From Halomonas sp. (GTDB lineage Bacteria; Pseudomonadota; Gammaproteobacteria; Pseudomonadales; Halomonadaceae), in assembly GCF_011050415.1 (NCBI RefSeq), contig NZ_DRFS01000017.1, forward strand, positions 124,001 to 188,000: DNA of 64,000 nucleotides, in the 5' to 3' direction. Positions within the stretch are counted from its first letter, which is position 1. The number at the start of each line of letters is the position of its first letter. A model generated the notes under the pieces. That model did no database searches. It worked only from the letters and a program-made list of their open reading frames with translations, and was not told the DNA's origin. Shown piece after piece: positions 1-8,633 of the stretch. The position numbers and the translations under genes were made by a program.

Positions 1-19
1 AACATTAATGACGTGGGCG

Positions 20-36
20 ACATGAGAAAACTCATT
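20..36. repeat. 17-bp exact repeat, copy A
   Basis: ACATGAGAAAACTCATT occurs here and again at 30036-30052. The core ATGAG-AAAA-CTCAT is a small hairpin with a 5-bp stem and 4-nt loop. Here it lies 48 bases beyond the stop codon of the leftward DUF1266 gene, and the other copy lies just downstream of the leftward tRNA-Glu. A weak terminator or processing element is possible, but that is inference. Confidence 0.5.
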
Positions 37-83
37 TTTCTCAGCCATGGACTATAAGCTAGTTATCATATGTTTGGCGAGCT

Positions 84-2549
84 TCAATGTAATGTTCGTT
101 GATCACCCGGCAACGTGTCGATATGTAACGGCGCAAAATGGCGCGGTTTATTGCCGGGAAAATCGAGGCTTACCCATGGGCCAGCCAGGATCGGCGCGCC
201 ACAGATCCACGCCACCAGAGCCTGCCGGAAGCCCGCTAAAAAGCTCTCCCGCTCTGGGGTTTCGCCCATAAAAAACGAGAACCCGGCATACATTCCCATG
301 GCGTACTCCTGCCATCCGGAATAGTGATCCGCCGCCAGTTGATAGGCGCTATCTAACACTTGCGCAAAGGCAGCGCCATCCAACCAGCCTAGCTGACGCG
401 CGGCAATGGCTAAATCGACCAACTGAGCAATATCCCAGGCGGCCATATCGACCTCATTACAGCTATCCTCATTGTCACGCACACGGCATAGCCGCAGTAG
501 ATGATGGCGCTCGTCTTCGGCACAGTCACCGGATTCCAGAATAGCGATCTCGGCATCCAGCCGCTCAGGGTTGAGGGTATAAGGCGCGTAGTTAATCTGA
601 TACTCCTGACGATCCCCCGACTCGAGCATGTAGGTTAAAAACTCCTGCATGTCTTCAGCGCTGTTTAAGTGGTAGTGACTATCAACCCACTCGCGAATCT
701 CAGCGCACTCGCGGACACTTTCGGGCTGAGGCTCACTCCACACCGCACTGTTCAGCGGGCCCACCAGTGACATGGAAGTAAAGTGGCTTAAGGTAGGGCG
801 GCTGCCGGGTTCGCACCAAGCATCGTGACGCCAATCCAGCCAGTGAAACAGACTGCCTGGGTCTTCCATGTGCCAGACAATTTCATTCACCAATGAGGCA
901 TGCTCAGGCTCGGGCAAACAGCTTTCCCAGGCAAACCACGCATCTAATAAGCGTTTGGCGTTGGGATAGAAGCGGCACAGGCAACTGCGTAGGGCACTGG
1001 CGTAGCCCATGAGTGGCTCACGCTCTAACAAGCCGCTGTCTAATGACATATGCAGGTAGAAGGCGAACTTTTCCGCCATATGAATCGTTGCCGCGTGACG
1101 ACTGACGCCTTTAACGGCGTTGCGCTGCTTTAACTCTTCAGAGGTTGGCTGCCCAAACCAACTTTGCGACGGCGGCAATACACCGTGCACGGCGTCAGCC
1201 GCCAATTGGTTAAGATGGTGCGCTTGGGCAGGCAGCCAGTAGCGCGCTAACGCCTCAGCGCCCTCGTCAGCATGCAGACCCAATGATTCCTGTAGATACA
1301 TCGCGGCATCAGCACGCTGCTCTTCCGGCAGCGTCGCTGAAGGGTCGATCTGACGCAGCATGACATCGGGCTCACGCACGCTGGCCAATGCTAATAACCA
1401 GTGATGAGAAGTATTGCGCCACTGGCGAATGCGCGTTTGCGAAGCCTTTCGGGTTGGCTCATCTAATAGCTCTCCCGGTGGTCGCTTCCAGGGGCTGTAG
1501 GCGCTATGCAAGAGTAACTGATGGCGCTCGCTAGGCGTTTTGCCACGCCGATCAATGCCGTCAAACAGGCTTTGCCCCCGGCCATAGCTTTTCAGAACGG
1601 CGTACCAGTCATGATAGCGGCGGCTAATTAAATCGGCGGCGTGCCCCGCCAAGTCATCGGCCTCCTCCTGACTGAGCCAACCACAGCACGCGCCAGCCCA
1701 GGCGAGTTCCACTAAACGTAACCAGTCCCAGGCTGCCCACTCCAAAGGCTCACCCTGAGTAACAAACTTATTCAGCACTGGCGCATAGGGCGACTCTTCT
1801 ACCACGCTGCGCTGCCACTCCATGCGCTGCGCGTTGTCCATGCTTAATAGCTCACGGGCCTCGATATCCCAACGCTGGCGCTCCCCTTGAGCGCCTAACC
1901 AAAGCATCGCCCCGAGCAGCGCGTCACGATCATGCACATCCCACACGTGAGCCAACCACTCAGTGGCATCAGGCCAATCCGTTTGACTGGCGGGATAAAC
2001 GATAATCGGCCGAAACAGTGCACATAGCCGCCAGCTTTGCGCTTGGGGCTGCTGGGGCCATAGCGGGTCGGGCGCTGGAAGCTTAGCCAGTGCACTTTCT
2101 AGCGTCTCCCAGGTAACTCCCTCGCCCTCAGCTTCTAAATTGGCCAGCGCTTGGCAGGCGTCAATAAAGCGATCATCGGCTCCCACTTCCCAGCCACGTG
2201 CGCCTAATGCACGACGTAAATCCGCCAACCAAGCACGCAAATCTCCATAATCACTGGTAATGCGCCGTGTTAAGTGGTGCGCCCAAGAGCGGGCTTGGTC
2301 AGCCTCTAGCCAGCCAGCGGCACCGGCAAGCGCCGCCCACTCCAGCGCGCCCAGTAAACGGTCGGCATGGCCTGCAGGCGCCCCCAGCCCATGGAACAGC
2401 TGTTCAGCTAATTCGCCTCGGCTGGTAATGCCTAATTGTAGCAAGCGCTGTTCAGCGGCCCCTGCATCGACCGCCAGCGGATGAGGGGTAAACGCCCAAT
2501 CACACAGCACGAGCTGTTGAGCCCACCAAGCATTTAACGCGTCGATCAA
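84..2549 (-). CDS. Large protein with three DUF1266-like modules
   Basis: An 821-residue protein of unknown function. It starts at a TTG preceded by GAGGTG at good spacing, and no nearby ATG is credible. DUF1266 proteins (E. coli YbeU/YbeR type) carry a helical segment reading roughly AWD..R.V.LAR.G...GWL...EA. Here a similar segment appears three times: around residues 65-115 (EWAALAGAAGWL), 270-330 (AAWDWLRLVELAWAGACCGWL) and 700-765 (AAWDIAQLVDLAIAARQLGWL). Each ends in a Trp/Tyr-rich stretch such as the SGWQEYAMGMYAG of the last one. No signal peptide or membrane segment is seen, so it is probably cytoplasmic. It is Trp-rich and acidic. It is transcribed alone, with no partner gene nearby. 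The family assignment is from recalled motif similarity; the function is unknown. Confidence 0.75.
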   Translation of the reverse strand: MIDALNAWWAQQLVLCDWAFTPHPLAVDAGAAEQRLLQLGITSRGELAEQLFHGLGAPAGHADRLLGALEWAALAGAAGWLEADQARSWAHHLTRRITSDYGDLRAWLADLRRALGARGWEVGADDRFIDACQALANLEAEGEGVTWETLESALAKLPAPDPLWPQQPQAQSWRLCALFRPIIVYPASQTDWPDATEWLAHVWDVHDRDALLGAMLWLGAQGERQRWDIEARELLSMDNAQRMEWQRSVVEESPYAPVLNKFVTQGEPLEWAAWDWLRLVELAWAGACCGWLSQEEADDLAGHAADLISRRYHDWYAVLKSYGRGQSLFDGIDRRGKTPSERHQLLLHSAYSPWKRPPGELLDEPTRKASQTRIRQWRNTSHHWLLALASVREPDVMLRQIDPSATLPEEQRADAAMYLQESLGLHADEGAEALARYWLPAQAHHLNQLAADAVHGVLPPSQSWFGQPTSEELKQRNAVKGVSRHAATIHMAEKFAFYLHMSLDSGLLEREPLMGYASALRSCLCRFYPNAKRLLDAWFAWESCLPEPEHASLVNEIVWHMEDPGSLFHWLDWRHDAWCEPGSRPTLSHFTSMSLVGPLNSAVWSEPQPESVRECAEIREWVDSHYHLNSAEDMQEFLTYMLESGDRQEYQINYAPYTLNPERLDAEIAILESGDCAEDERHHLLRLCRVRDNEDSCNEVDMAAWDIAQLVDLAIAARQLGWLDGAAFAQVLDSAYQLAADHYSGWQEYAMGMYAGFSFFMGETPERESFLAGFRQALVAWICGAPILAGPWVSLDFPGNKPRHFAPLHIDTLPGDQRTLH

Positions 2550-2677
2550 GAGGCACCTCGAAAAAACAACTGTGTCACCAACAATAGGTCACCGACAGTG
2601 AGCCGGGATAAAGCCGCCTAGTGTAACGGAAAGTGGCGCGAACACCGATAGCCACCGTTATGCTGGGGTAAAACGAC

Positions 2678-2702
2678 ACCGCCCGGCACAAGGCCGGGCG
2701 GT
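2678..2702 (-). terminator. Intrinsic terminator after the GlsB-like gene
   Basis: A 10-bp perfect stem, ACCGCCCGGC / GCCGGGCGGT, with a 5-nt loop. Read leftward it is followed by GTCGTTTTA. It lies 38 bases past the stop codon of the leftward gene ending at 2740. Confidence 0.75.
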
Positions 2703-2739
2703 TGTTGATCGCTAGTGAGCTAATATAGTGAGCTACTAG

Positions 2740-2982
2740 CTACGCACTTCTGACCTTACTAATCACCCACAACAGCACCACAGCACCTACTGTCGCGGTG
2801 ACCAGCGAACCGATAAAGCCACCGGAAGTAAGCCCTAAAAGGCTGAACAAAAAACCACCGATAAGTGCACCAATAATGCCGACGCCAATGTTACCTATAA
2901 TACCGAAACCGCCGCCGCGCATGATGTTGCCAGCAATCCAGCCAGCCAGACCACCAATGATTAACCATGCAATAAAGCCCAT
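2740..2982 (-). CDS. GlsB/YeaQ/YmgE family stress-response membrane protein
   Basis: An 80-residue, very hydrophobic, glycine-rich protein with three predicted membrane segments. The opening MGFIAWLIIGGLAGWIAG and the later GGFGIIGNIGVGIIGA are hallmarks of the transglycosylase-associated (GlsB/YeaQ/YmgE) family. These are small inner-membrane proteins often induced by envelope, salt or stationary-phase stress; their biochemical role is unknown. The start has a clear AAGGAG ribosome site. The gene stands alone, ends at an intrinsic terminator, and has a 12-bp tandem repeat array directly upstream that could form part of its promoter. Confidence 0.88.
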   Translation of the reverse strand: MGFIAWLIIGGLAGWIAGNIMRGGGFGIIGNIGVGIIGALIGGFLFSLLGLTSGGFIGSLVTATVGAVVLLWVISKVRSA

Positions 2983-2996
2983 ATAGTCTCCTTACT

Positions 2997-3068
2997 ATTT
3001 CAAGTGCTATTTCAAGTACTGGTTCAAGTACTGTTTTAAGTACCATTTCAAGTACTGGTTCAATTAGG
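2997..3068. repeat. Six tandem copies of a 12-bp unit
   Basis: Units start at 2997, 3009, 3021, 3033, 3045 and 3057, with consensus ATTCAAGTACTG or close variants (for example ATTTCAAGTACT at 3009 and 3045, GGTTCAAGTACT at 3021). Four of the six carry AAGTAC, which contains half of the palindrome AGTACT. The array sits 15 bases upstream of the start codon of the GlsB-like gene and 122 bases upstream of the rightward mutarotase gene. A period of 12 bp is slightly more than one helical turn. Confidence 0.85.
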
Positions 3069-3190
3069 GGTTTTAACGACGTACGTTAGGACGTGTTTTA
3101 CCGCCAGTCATGCTTGTTCTACCATAGCACACAGCGCTACTGTTCGGCGCCTACTGGTGTAGAAGTTAGGCAACTCTTAAAGGAAAATTC

Positions 3191-4060
3191 ATGATCCCCG
3201 ATTCGCTCAAACAACTGCTTAAAAGCATACAAGGGCAGCAAACGGCCAGCTGGGAAGGTCGCGATGTCGTGCTTTTTAATATGCCTTGGGGGGAGTTGGT
3301 GATCAGCCTGCAGGGCGCTCAGGTGCTCCACTTCTGCCCAGCAGAAGAGATCGACTGGCTATGGTTGACGCCCACCCCTCAAGCACTCCCAGGGGCTATC
3401 CGTGGGGGGATTCCGCTCTGCTGGCCATGGTTCGCCGACGAACGCTATGCCGATGAAAGCCCAGAGCGTGACGGCCCGTTCCACGGCCTCGCCCGCCATG
3501 CTGCGTGGCGGTTAGACGCCGTTGATGAGCACGCAGAAGGCATTGAAGTCCATCTTTCCCCTGAGCATCGCCTGCATACTCAACTCACCGCTCGCTTAGT
3601 GGTTCAGGCCAACGCCCAGCGGCTAAACGTTGAGTTGATTAGCGAAAACATTGGTGAAACGCCGGTTAAAACCAGTGGTGCACTGCACACTTACCTCGCC
3701 GTTGCGGATATTCATCAGTGCCGTTTAGAAGGCCTTGCGGGTGCACGTTACCTCGATAAATTGCGCGGCTTCGCTGAAAGCGAGCAACAAGGTACGCTTG
3801 CGATCCACGGTGCGGTCGACCGCATTTATCACACTAATCAAGCCGTATTGCTAAATGATGGCGAGCGCAGCCTGCGTATTGGCAAACAGTCCAGCGACTC
3901 CACCGTCGTTTGGCACCCCGATAGCGAGCTCCCCAGCGACACACCCGCCGAGGCTGCGCGCTATTTTATCTGCGTTGAAGCCGCCAATACGCGTTTAGAC
4001 CCTGTTTGGCTGGTGCCCGGTGCTCAACATTTATTGGGTACGACACTTAGCCGCGGTTAA
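3191..4060 (+). CDS. yeaD: D-hexose-6-phosphate mutarotase (YeaD-like aldose-1-epimerase)
   Basis: A 289-residue protein, the usual length for the YeaD group of aldose-1-epimerases, which interconvert the alpha and beta anomers of glucose 6-phosphate and related sugars in the cytoplasm. Typical motifs are visible: RGGIPLCWPWF near residue 77, HGLARHAAW near 103, GALHTYLAV near 173 (catalytic His), VWHP near 240 and FICVEAAN near 258 (catalytic Glu). The start is preceded by AAAGGAAA at good spacing. It is followed by two further rightward units and may be transcribed from the region shared with the divergent GlsB-like gene. The assignment rests on motif recognition. Confidence 0.88.
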   Translation: MIPDSLKQLLKSIQGQQTASWEGRDVVLFNMPWGELVISLQGAQVLHFCPAEEIDWLWLTPTPQALPGAIRGGIPLCWPWFADERYADESPERDGPFHGLARHAAWRLDAVDEHAEGIEVHLSPEHRLHTQLTARLVVQANAQRLNVELISENIGETPVKTSGALHTYLAVADIHQCRLEGLAGARYLDKLRGFAESEQQGTLAIHGAVDRIYHTNQAVLLNDGERSLRIGKQSSDSTVVWHPDSELPSDTPAEAARYFICVEAANTRLDPVWLVPGAQHLLGTTLSRG

Positions 4061-4127
4061 CCGCTGGTTCATCAATGTGTTGTTATCATTTGCTCTCATC
4101 GGAGGGGAAAACCGCTAAGGAGCGTAT

Positions 4128-4319
4128 ATGAGTCCACAGGACTGGCTGGAAGCAGCGACGTTGGCATTTAATCTCATCGGCATGGTGGTGTGTATAGTAG
4201 GTCTTACCCTGGCAAAAAAGATGACCCGCCGCTGGCCAGGCTATGTTATCGCGGTGATCGGTTTTCAAATCGCTACGATGCCGATGTTTTATCAACTGGT
4301 GTTAATGTTACGCCAGTGA
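4128..4319 (+). CDS. Small two-helix membrane protein, unknown function
   Basis: A 63-residue hydrophobic protein with two predicted membrane segments, around residues 10-27 (LAFNLIGMVVCIVGLTLA) and 36-60, separated by the basic turn KKMTRRW. An AAGGAG ribosome site stands at the right spacing before the ATG, which argues that it is a real gene. It lies between the mutarotase and ycjX genes on the same strand, with gaps of 67 and 51 bases, so it may be co-transcribed with either. I do not recognise the family; no function is proposed. Confidence 0.7.
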   Translation: MSPQDWLEAATLAFNLIGMVVCIVGLTLAKKMTRRWPGYVIAVIGFQIATMPMFYQLVLMLRQ

Positions 4320-4370
4320 AAGTCAAACCAGTGAAGGTTAAGCCCCCTACCCTCTATTAATGGATAAAGC

Positions 4371-5759
4371 ATGCTCCAGCCGTTAAATCGCGAACTGAGC
4401 AACTTGTTAGAGCGTGGTCGAGACCGCCAACTGCGCCTAGCGGTGACCGGCCTTTCACAAGCGGGCAAAACCGCTTTTTTGACCTCGCTGGTCAATCAGC
4501 TGCGCCATGCAGGCGTTGAAGCTCGCCTCGATTTACTGCCAGCCGCCCGGGAAGGCCGCCTGCTTGGCGCCCAGCGGCTTAACCAGCCTGACCTGGGCGT
4601 ACCTCGCTTTCCCTATGACCCAGGCATGGCCGCGTTGCGGGATACACCACCACGCTGGCCAGAACCTACCCGTGGCATTAGCGAATTACGTTTACAGCTA
4701 CGCTACCGCCCGGCCCGTAGCGGCTGGTTTACCCCTGAAATAGCCCATCTCACGCTTGATCTGTTCGATTACCCTGGTGAGTGGCTGCTCGACCTGCCAC
4801 TGCTGCAACACGATTTTTATAGCTGGAGCCAAGCCCAAGCACTTCACCAAGGTGAACAGCGGCGCAGCCTGTTCACTGAGTGGCTGGCAGCGGTGGAGCC
4901 ACTTGACCCCGCGGGTGAAGCAGATGAAGCCCAGCTCGCGGCGCTTGCCGATGAGTATGCCCAAGGCCTACGCCGTGCCAAGCAAGCTGGTTTTTCCGAC
5001 CTGCAGCCAGGCCGCTTTTTGCTGCCCGGCGAGCTGGAAGGCGCGCCGGTGCTACAATTTTTTCCGCTGCCGCAGTTAAATGTTTCCAAAGAGACGCTGG
5101 AAGCACTGCCCGCCAATAGCCTCTACGCCACACTGGCCGCACGTTTTCGCTACTATCAGCAGCAAGTCGTAAAGCCTTTCTACCGTGATCATTTCCGCCG
5201 TTTTGACCGCCAAATTGTACTGGTAGATGTACTTGGTGCGCTCAATGCAGGGCCTGAGCGCTTTGAAGACCTTTCTCGTGCGCTGCGCCAGTTAATGCAC
5301 AGCTTTGACTACGGCAAACGCAGTCTGCTAACACGCCTGTTCGCGCCTAAAATTGACCGACTGGCGATTGCCGCTGCCAAAGCGGATCATGTGACACCCG
5401 ACCAGCACGGCAACGTGGTACAGCTATTAGAGGCCTTACTGGCAGAACCACTTAAAGACCTTCGCTTTGCCAACGTACCTGTAAAAGCGCTTTCGCTGGC
5501 CGCTATTCGTGCCACCGAAGCCCGTGAGGTTACCCACGAAGGTAAGCGCTCACCTGCTCTGCGCGGCACTACGCTGGAGGGTGAGGACGTATTGGTTTAC
5601 CCCGGCGATGTACCCACTCGCTTACCGACCGCCGATTTTTGGCAGCAGCAGGGCTTTGACTTCCCAGGTTTTCGTCCGATGCCCACCACCTCAGAAGCAC
5701 TGGATCATATTCGCATGGACGCCGCCATCGACTGGCTGATTGGAGATAAGCTCACATGA
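4371..5759 (+). CDS. ycjX: YcjX family P-loop protein (DUF463)
   Basis: A 462-residue cytoplasmic protein of the YcjX family, predicted GTPase-like P-loop proteins linked in enterobacteria to phage-shock and heat-shock regulons. The P-loop GLSQAGKT is at residues 27-34. The family-typical LTLDLFDYPGEWLLDLPLL (near residue 127) and IVLVDVLGALNAG (near 283) follow. The length matches the family. Its stop overlaps the start of the next gene by four bases (ATGA), and YcjF is the constant partner of YcjX, so the two form a translationally coupled pair. No PspA-type gene is seen nearby. The ribosome site is weak, so the start is less certain than the product. Confidence 0.92.
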   Translation: MLQPLNRELSNLLERGRDRQLRLAVTGLSQAGKTAFLTSLVNQLRHAGVEARLDLLPAAREGRLLGAQRLNQPDLGVPRFPYDPGMAALRDTPPRWPEPTRGISELRLQLRYRPARSGWFTPEIAHLTLDLFDYPGEWLLDLPLLQHDFYSWSQAQALHQGEQRRSLFTEWLAAVEPLDPAGEADEAQLAALADEYAQGLRRAKQAGFSDLQPGRFLLPGELEGAPVLQFFPLPQLNVSKETLEALPANSLYATLAARFRYYQQQVVKPFYRDHFRRFDRQIVLVDVLGALNAGPERFEDLSRALRQLMHSFDYGKRSLLTRLFAPKIDRLAIAAAKADHVTPDQHGNVVQLLEALLAEPLKDLRFANVPVKALSLAAIRATEAREVTHEGKRSPALRGTTLEGEDVLVYPGDVPTRLPTADFWQQQGFDFPGFRPMPTTSEALDHIRMDAAIDWLIGDKLT

Positions 5760-6805
5760 CCACCCCACAGCCACGCCGCCACTTTAAGCTGGATGATAAG
5801 CCGGAAGAGGTTGCTGAAATCGAGGTCTCCCTGCGCCAGCGCGAAGCCTTTGTCGGCACCAGTGAGCATCATCCGCTTGCCCCGCTTCCTGAAGAGAAAG
5901 CGCTACCTGCGGCGACCTTAGGCACACCGCGCAAACGCCGCTGGGGGCTGCTATTTGCGCTGACGGGTGGCGCTGCCCTAGGCACCGCCGAGCTTGTCAC
6001 TGGCATACCCGATGCCATAGCGCAATCCCAGTGGCTAGCCATTGCCTGGCAGGTGTTCGGGATTAGTCTGATTGGTTTAGGGGGGTTATCGTTACTAAAA
6101 GAGCTGGGGCGTTTACGCCGTCTGAAGCGTCACGACAAACTGCGTGCCAACTTGGCAGAACTGCCACAACGCTCGCCTCAGCAGGCCCGCGCCATGGCCG
6201 AGCAGCTTCGGCGCCAGCTCAAACTCGCTGATGATGACCCACACTGGCTGGCCTTTCAGCGCGCCAATCAGCCCCACCATAGCGGTGAAGAGATCCAAAC
6301 TCTGCTGCGCTATCACCTGCTGGCTCCACGTGATCGTGAAGCACAGCGCCTGATTACCCGCATGTCTGGTGAAACCGCGATTATGGTGGCGATCAGCCCG
6401 CTAACCCTGGTCGACATGGCGTTGGTAGCCTGGCGCAGCTTGGCGATGGTGGATCGGCTCTGCCGTCTTTATGGGTTGGAGCTAGGCTACGCTAGCCGCC
6501 TGCGGCTGTTTCGCAACGTGCTGCATAATATGGCGTTTGCCGGTGCCAGCGAACTGGCTACCGACGCCAGTATGGATATGCTCTCCCTCGATTTGGCGGC
6601 GCGGCTTTCCGCCCGCGCAGGTCAGGGCCTGGCCACCGGGCTACTTAGCGCACGCTTAGGCCTGCGCGCCCAGCGCCTGTGCCGCCCAGTGCCTTTCACC
6701 GCCGATGAGCAACCTAAGCTTGCCGACCTTCGCCAGGATCTGTGGCGGCAGATCAAACGCCTCGACAAAGAACCGGTACCGCGGGAACGACAGAAAAGCC
6801 CATAA
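5756..6805 (+). CDS. ycjF: YcjF family inner-membrane protein
   Basis: A 349-residue protein of the YcjF/TIGR01620 family. The N-terminal about 60 residues are polar. Two membrane segments follow, around residues 64-82 (WGLLFALTGGAALGTAELV) and 95-117 (WLAIAWQVFGISLIGLGGL). The C-terminal half is helical and contains the conserved segment SGETAIMVAISPLTLVDMALVAWR near residue 200. The start overlaps the ycjX stop, fitting a coupled operon. The biochemical function of the pair is unknown; in E. coli both genes sit downstream of the psp operon. Confidence 0.9.
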   Translation: MTTPQPRRHFKLDDKPEEVAEIEVSLRQREAFVGTSEHHPLAPLPEEKALPAATLGTPRKRRWGLLFALTGGAALGTAELVTGIPDAIAQSQWLAIAWQVFGISLIGLGGLSLLKELGRLRRLKRHDKLRANLAELPQRSPQQARAMAEQLRRQLKLADDDPHWLAFQRANQPHHSGEEIQTLLRYHLLAPRDREAQRLITRMSGETAIMVAISPLTLVDMALVAWRSLAMVDRLCRLYGLELGYASRLRLFRNVLHNMAFAGASELATDASMDMLSLDLAARLSARAGQGLATGLLSARLGLRAQRLCRPVPFTADEQPKLADLRQDLWRQIKRLDKEPVPRERQKSP

Positions 6806-6919
6806 AATGCCAGAACAAGACCATCGTCCACTCTTCGTTGAAAACAGTTTGGGTTTTATCGCTGAATAACGCCATGATGGTCAACTGACATAGCATCCTC
6901 CACTTCGGAAAAATACTTT

Positions 6920-8560
6920 ATGAATCCTCCCGGCGATTCCGATTCTTCCCCTGGCGCGAACGATATGCAGACCGACTATGTGGTCGGCCAGGACAATATC
7001 AAGGGCCAGTTTGGCCCTTTTGGCTTTGATATTCACAACCGGGTCTTTGTGGTATCGGCCATTGCCTCAGTGATATTTATCGTCCTTACCCTGTTCTTTC
7101 CTGATCGCGCAGGCAGCATTTTTCAGTCCATCGTCGCCTTCTCTACGGGCACGTTGGACTGGTATTTTATGATCCTGGTGGATTTCTTTATTCTGTTCTG
7201 CTTGGCGCTGGTCGTGCTGCCCCACGGGTCGGTAAGGCTAGGCGGAGCCGATGCTCGCCCGGAGTACAGTTATCTTTCCTGGTTTGCGATGCTGTTCACC
7301 GCAGGTATCGGCATTGGTTTGCTGTTCTTCGGCGTACTGGAACCGGTTTATCATGCCAATGTCTCGCTACCGCTTGGCGTCGAGTCTCCGTTTGGCGCCG
7401 ATGGTGAGTTAAACCCAGCGGCCATCGCGGACGCCAGTGCCCTAGGCCTTGCGGGCACCTACCTACATTGGGGTATCCATGGCTGGGCGGTCTATGTCGT
7501 CATGGCGCTCGGGTTGGGCATTTTTTCCTATAACAAGGGCCTCCCCTTCTCGATTCGCTCGGTATTCTTTCCCATCCTTGGTGAGCGCGTTTGGGGGTGG
7601 TGGGGGCATGTGATCGATATCCTGGCGGTGTTTGCCACGCTATTCGGGTTGGCCACCTCCCTCGGCCTTGGGGCGCAGCAGGCCAATGCGGGAATGAACT
7701 TTGTCTTCGGCCTGGAGGTGAGCACCACCACCCAAGTCATCGTAATCTTCTTAGTGACGGCCGTCGCGCTAGTGTCAGTATGGCGCGGACTTGAGGGTGG
7801 CCTGAAGAAGCTCTCTGAGATCAACATGATTCTGGCTGTTTTGTTCTTCTTTTTCGTGCTGTTCGCAGGCCCTACACTTCTGGCCCTGACGGGATTTTGG
7901 AACGGGCTTACCACCTATGTCACGGATTTCCTGCCTTTATCCGCACCGTTCGGTCGTGAAGATGACGCCTACCGCCAGGATTGGACGATTTTCTACTGGG
8001 CATGGTGGATTAGCTGGGCACCTTTCGTCGGTATGTTTATTGCCCGAGTGTCGAAAGGCCGCACGGTGCGTGAGTTTGTACTCTGCGTATTGTTGGTTCC
8101 CAGCCTGTTTATCTTTATCTGGATGGGCGTCTTCGGTTCAACGGCGCTTGAGCAACTTTATGCGAATCCCGCTGGCAGCTTGGTCAAAGAGTATGTGATC
8201 GATAACTATCGGCCTGAATTATCACTCTTCGGCATGCTTAATGAATTGCCGCTGACCGGCCTGATGTCGACCCTGGGTATCGTCTTGGCGCTGATTTTCT
8301 TTGTCACCTCTTCGGACTCCGGCTCGCTAGTGATCGACACCATCACCGCCGGTGGCAAGATTGATGCGCCACGGCCTCAGCGGATGTTCTGGGCGATCGT
8401 CGAAGGTTTGATCGCCATTGTGCTGCTTATTGGCGGGGGGTTAACAGCGCTTCAAGCAGGCGTAACCGCCACTGCGATTCCGTTCTCCATTGTCATGCTG
8501 CTGATGTGCTACTCGATCATCAAGGCACTCAATGGCGAGCTGCGGCTTATTCGCTCCTGA
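6920..8560 (+). CDS. BCCT family transporter (betaine/choline/carnitine type)
   Basis: A 546-residue inner-membrane transporter with about 12 hydrophobic segments. The BCCT hallmark is present: a Trp-rich segment WTIFYWAWWISWAPFVGMF in the central transport helix, followed by IARVSKGRTVREF. GIGIGLLFFGVLEPVYH earlier is also typical. BCCT carriers take up glycine betaine, choline, carnitine or ectoine with Na+ or H+, often for osmoprotection, which fits a halophile. Neither a long C-terminal regulatory tail nor neighbouring choline-oxidation genes are seen, so the substrate cannot be named. The start at 6920 has only a weak ribosome site, and an ATG at 6965 is an alternative. A strong hairpin terminator follows. 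Confidence 0.93.
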   Translation: MNPPGDSDSSPGANDMQTDYVVGQDNIKGQFGPFGFDIHNRVFVVSAIASVIFIVLTLFFPDRAGSIFQSIVAFSTGTLDWYFMILVDFFILFCLALVVLPHGSVRLGGADARPEYSYLSWFAMLFTAGIGIGLLFFGVLEPVYHANVSLPLGVESPFGADGELNPAAIADASALGLAGTYLHWGIHGWAVYVVMALGLGIFSYNKGLPFSIRSVFFPILGERVWGWWGHVIDILAVFATLFGLATSLGLGAQQANAGMNFVFGLEVSTTTQVIVIFLVTAVALVSVWRGLEGGLKKLSEINMILAVLFFFFVLFAGPTLLALTGFWNGLTTYVTDFLPLSAPFGREDDAYRQDWTIFYWAWWISWAPFVGMFIARVSKGRTVREFVLCVLLVPSLFIFIWMGVFGSTALEQLYANPAGSLVKEYVIDNYRPELSLFGMLNELPLTGLMSTLGIVLALIFFVTSSDSGSLVIDTITAGGKIDAPRPQRMFWAIVEGLIAIVLLIGGGLTALQAGVTATAIPFSIVMLLMCYSIIKALNGELRLIRS

Positions 8561-8583
8561 TAAGTGAAACGGTCATGAAAAGC

Positions 8584-8617
8584 AAAACAGCCCTGCTGGT
8601 TTCAGCAGGGCTGTTTT
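8584..8617. terminator. Bidirectional intrinsic terminator
   Basis: A perfect 15-bp stem, AAAACAGCCCTGCTG / CAGCAGGGCTGTTTT, with loop GTTT. It lies between the convergent BCCT transporter and Cof phosphatase genes, and the terminal A and T tracts in the stem let it work in both directions. Confidence 0.93.
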
Positions 8618-8633
8618 GTGTTTCGATGCAGAA

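Noticed and set aside
47..324. Rightward short open frames
   Set aside because: They lie opposite the DUF1266 gene, lack ribosome sites and show no recognisable protein.
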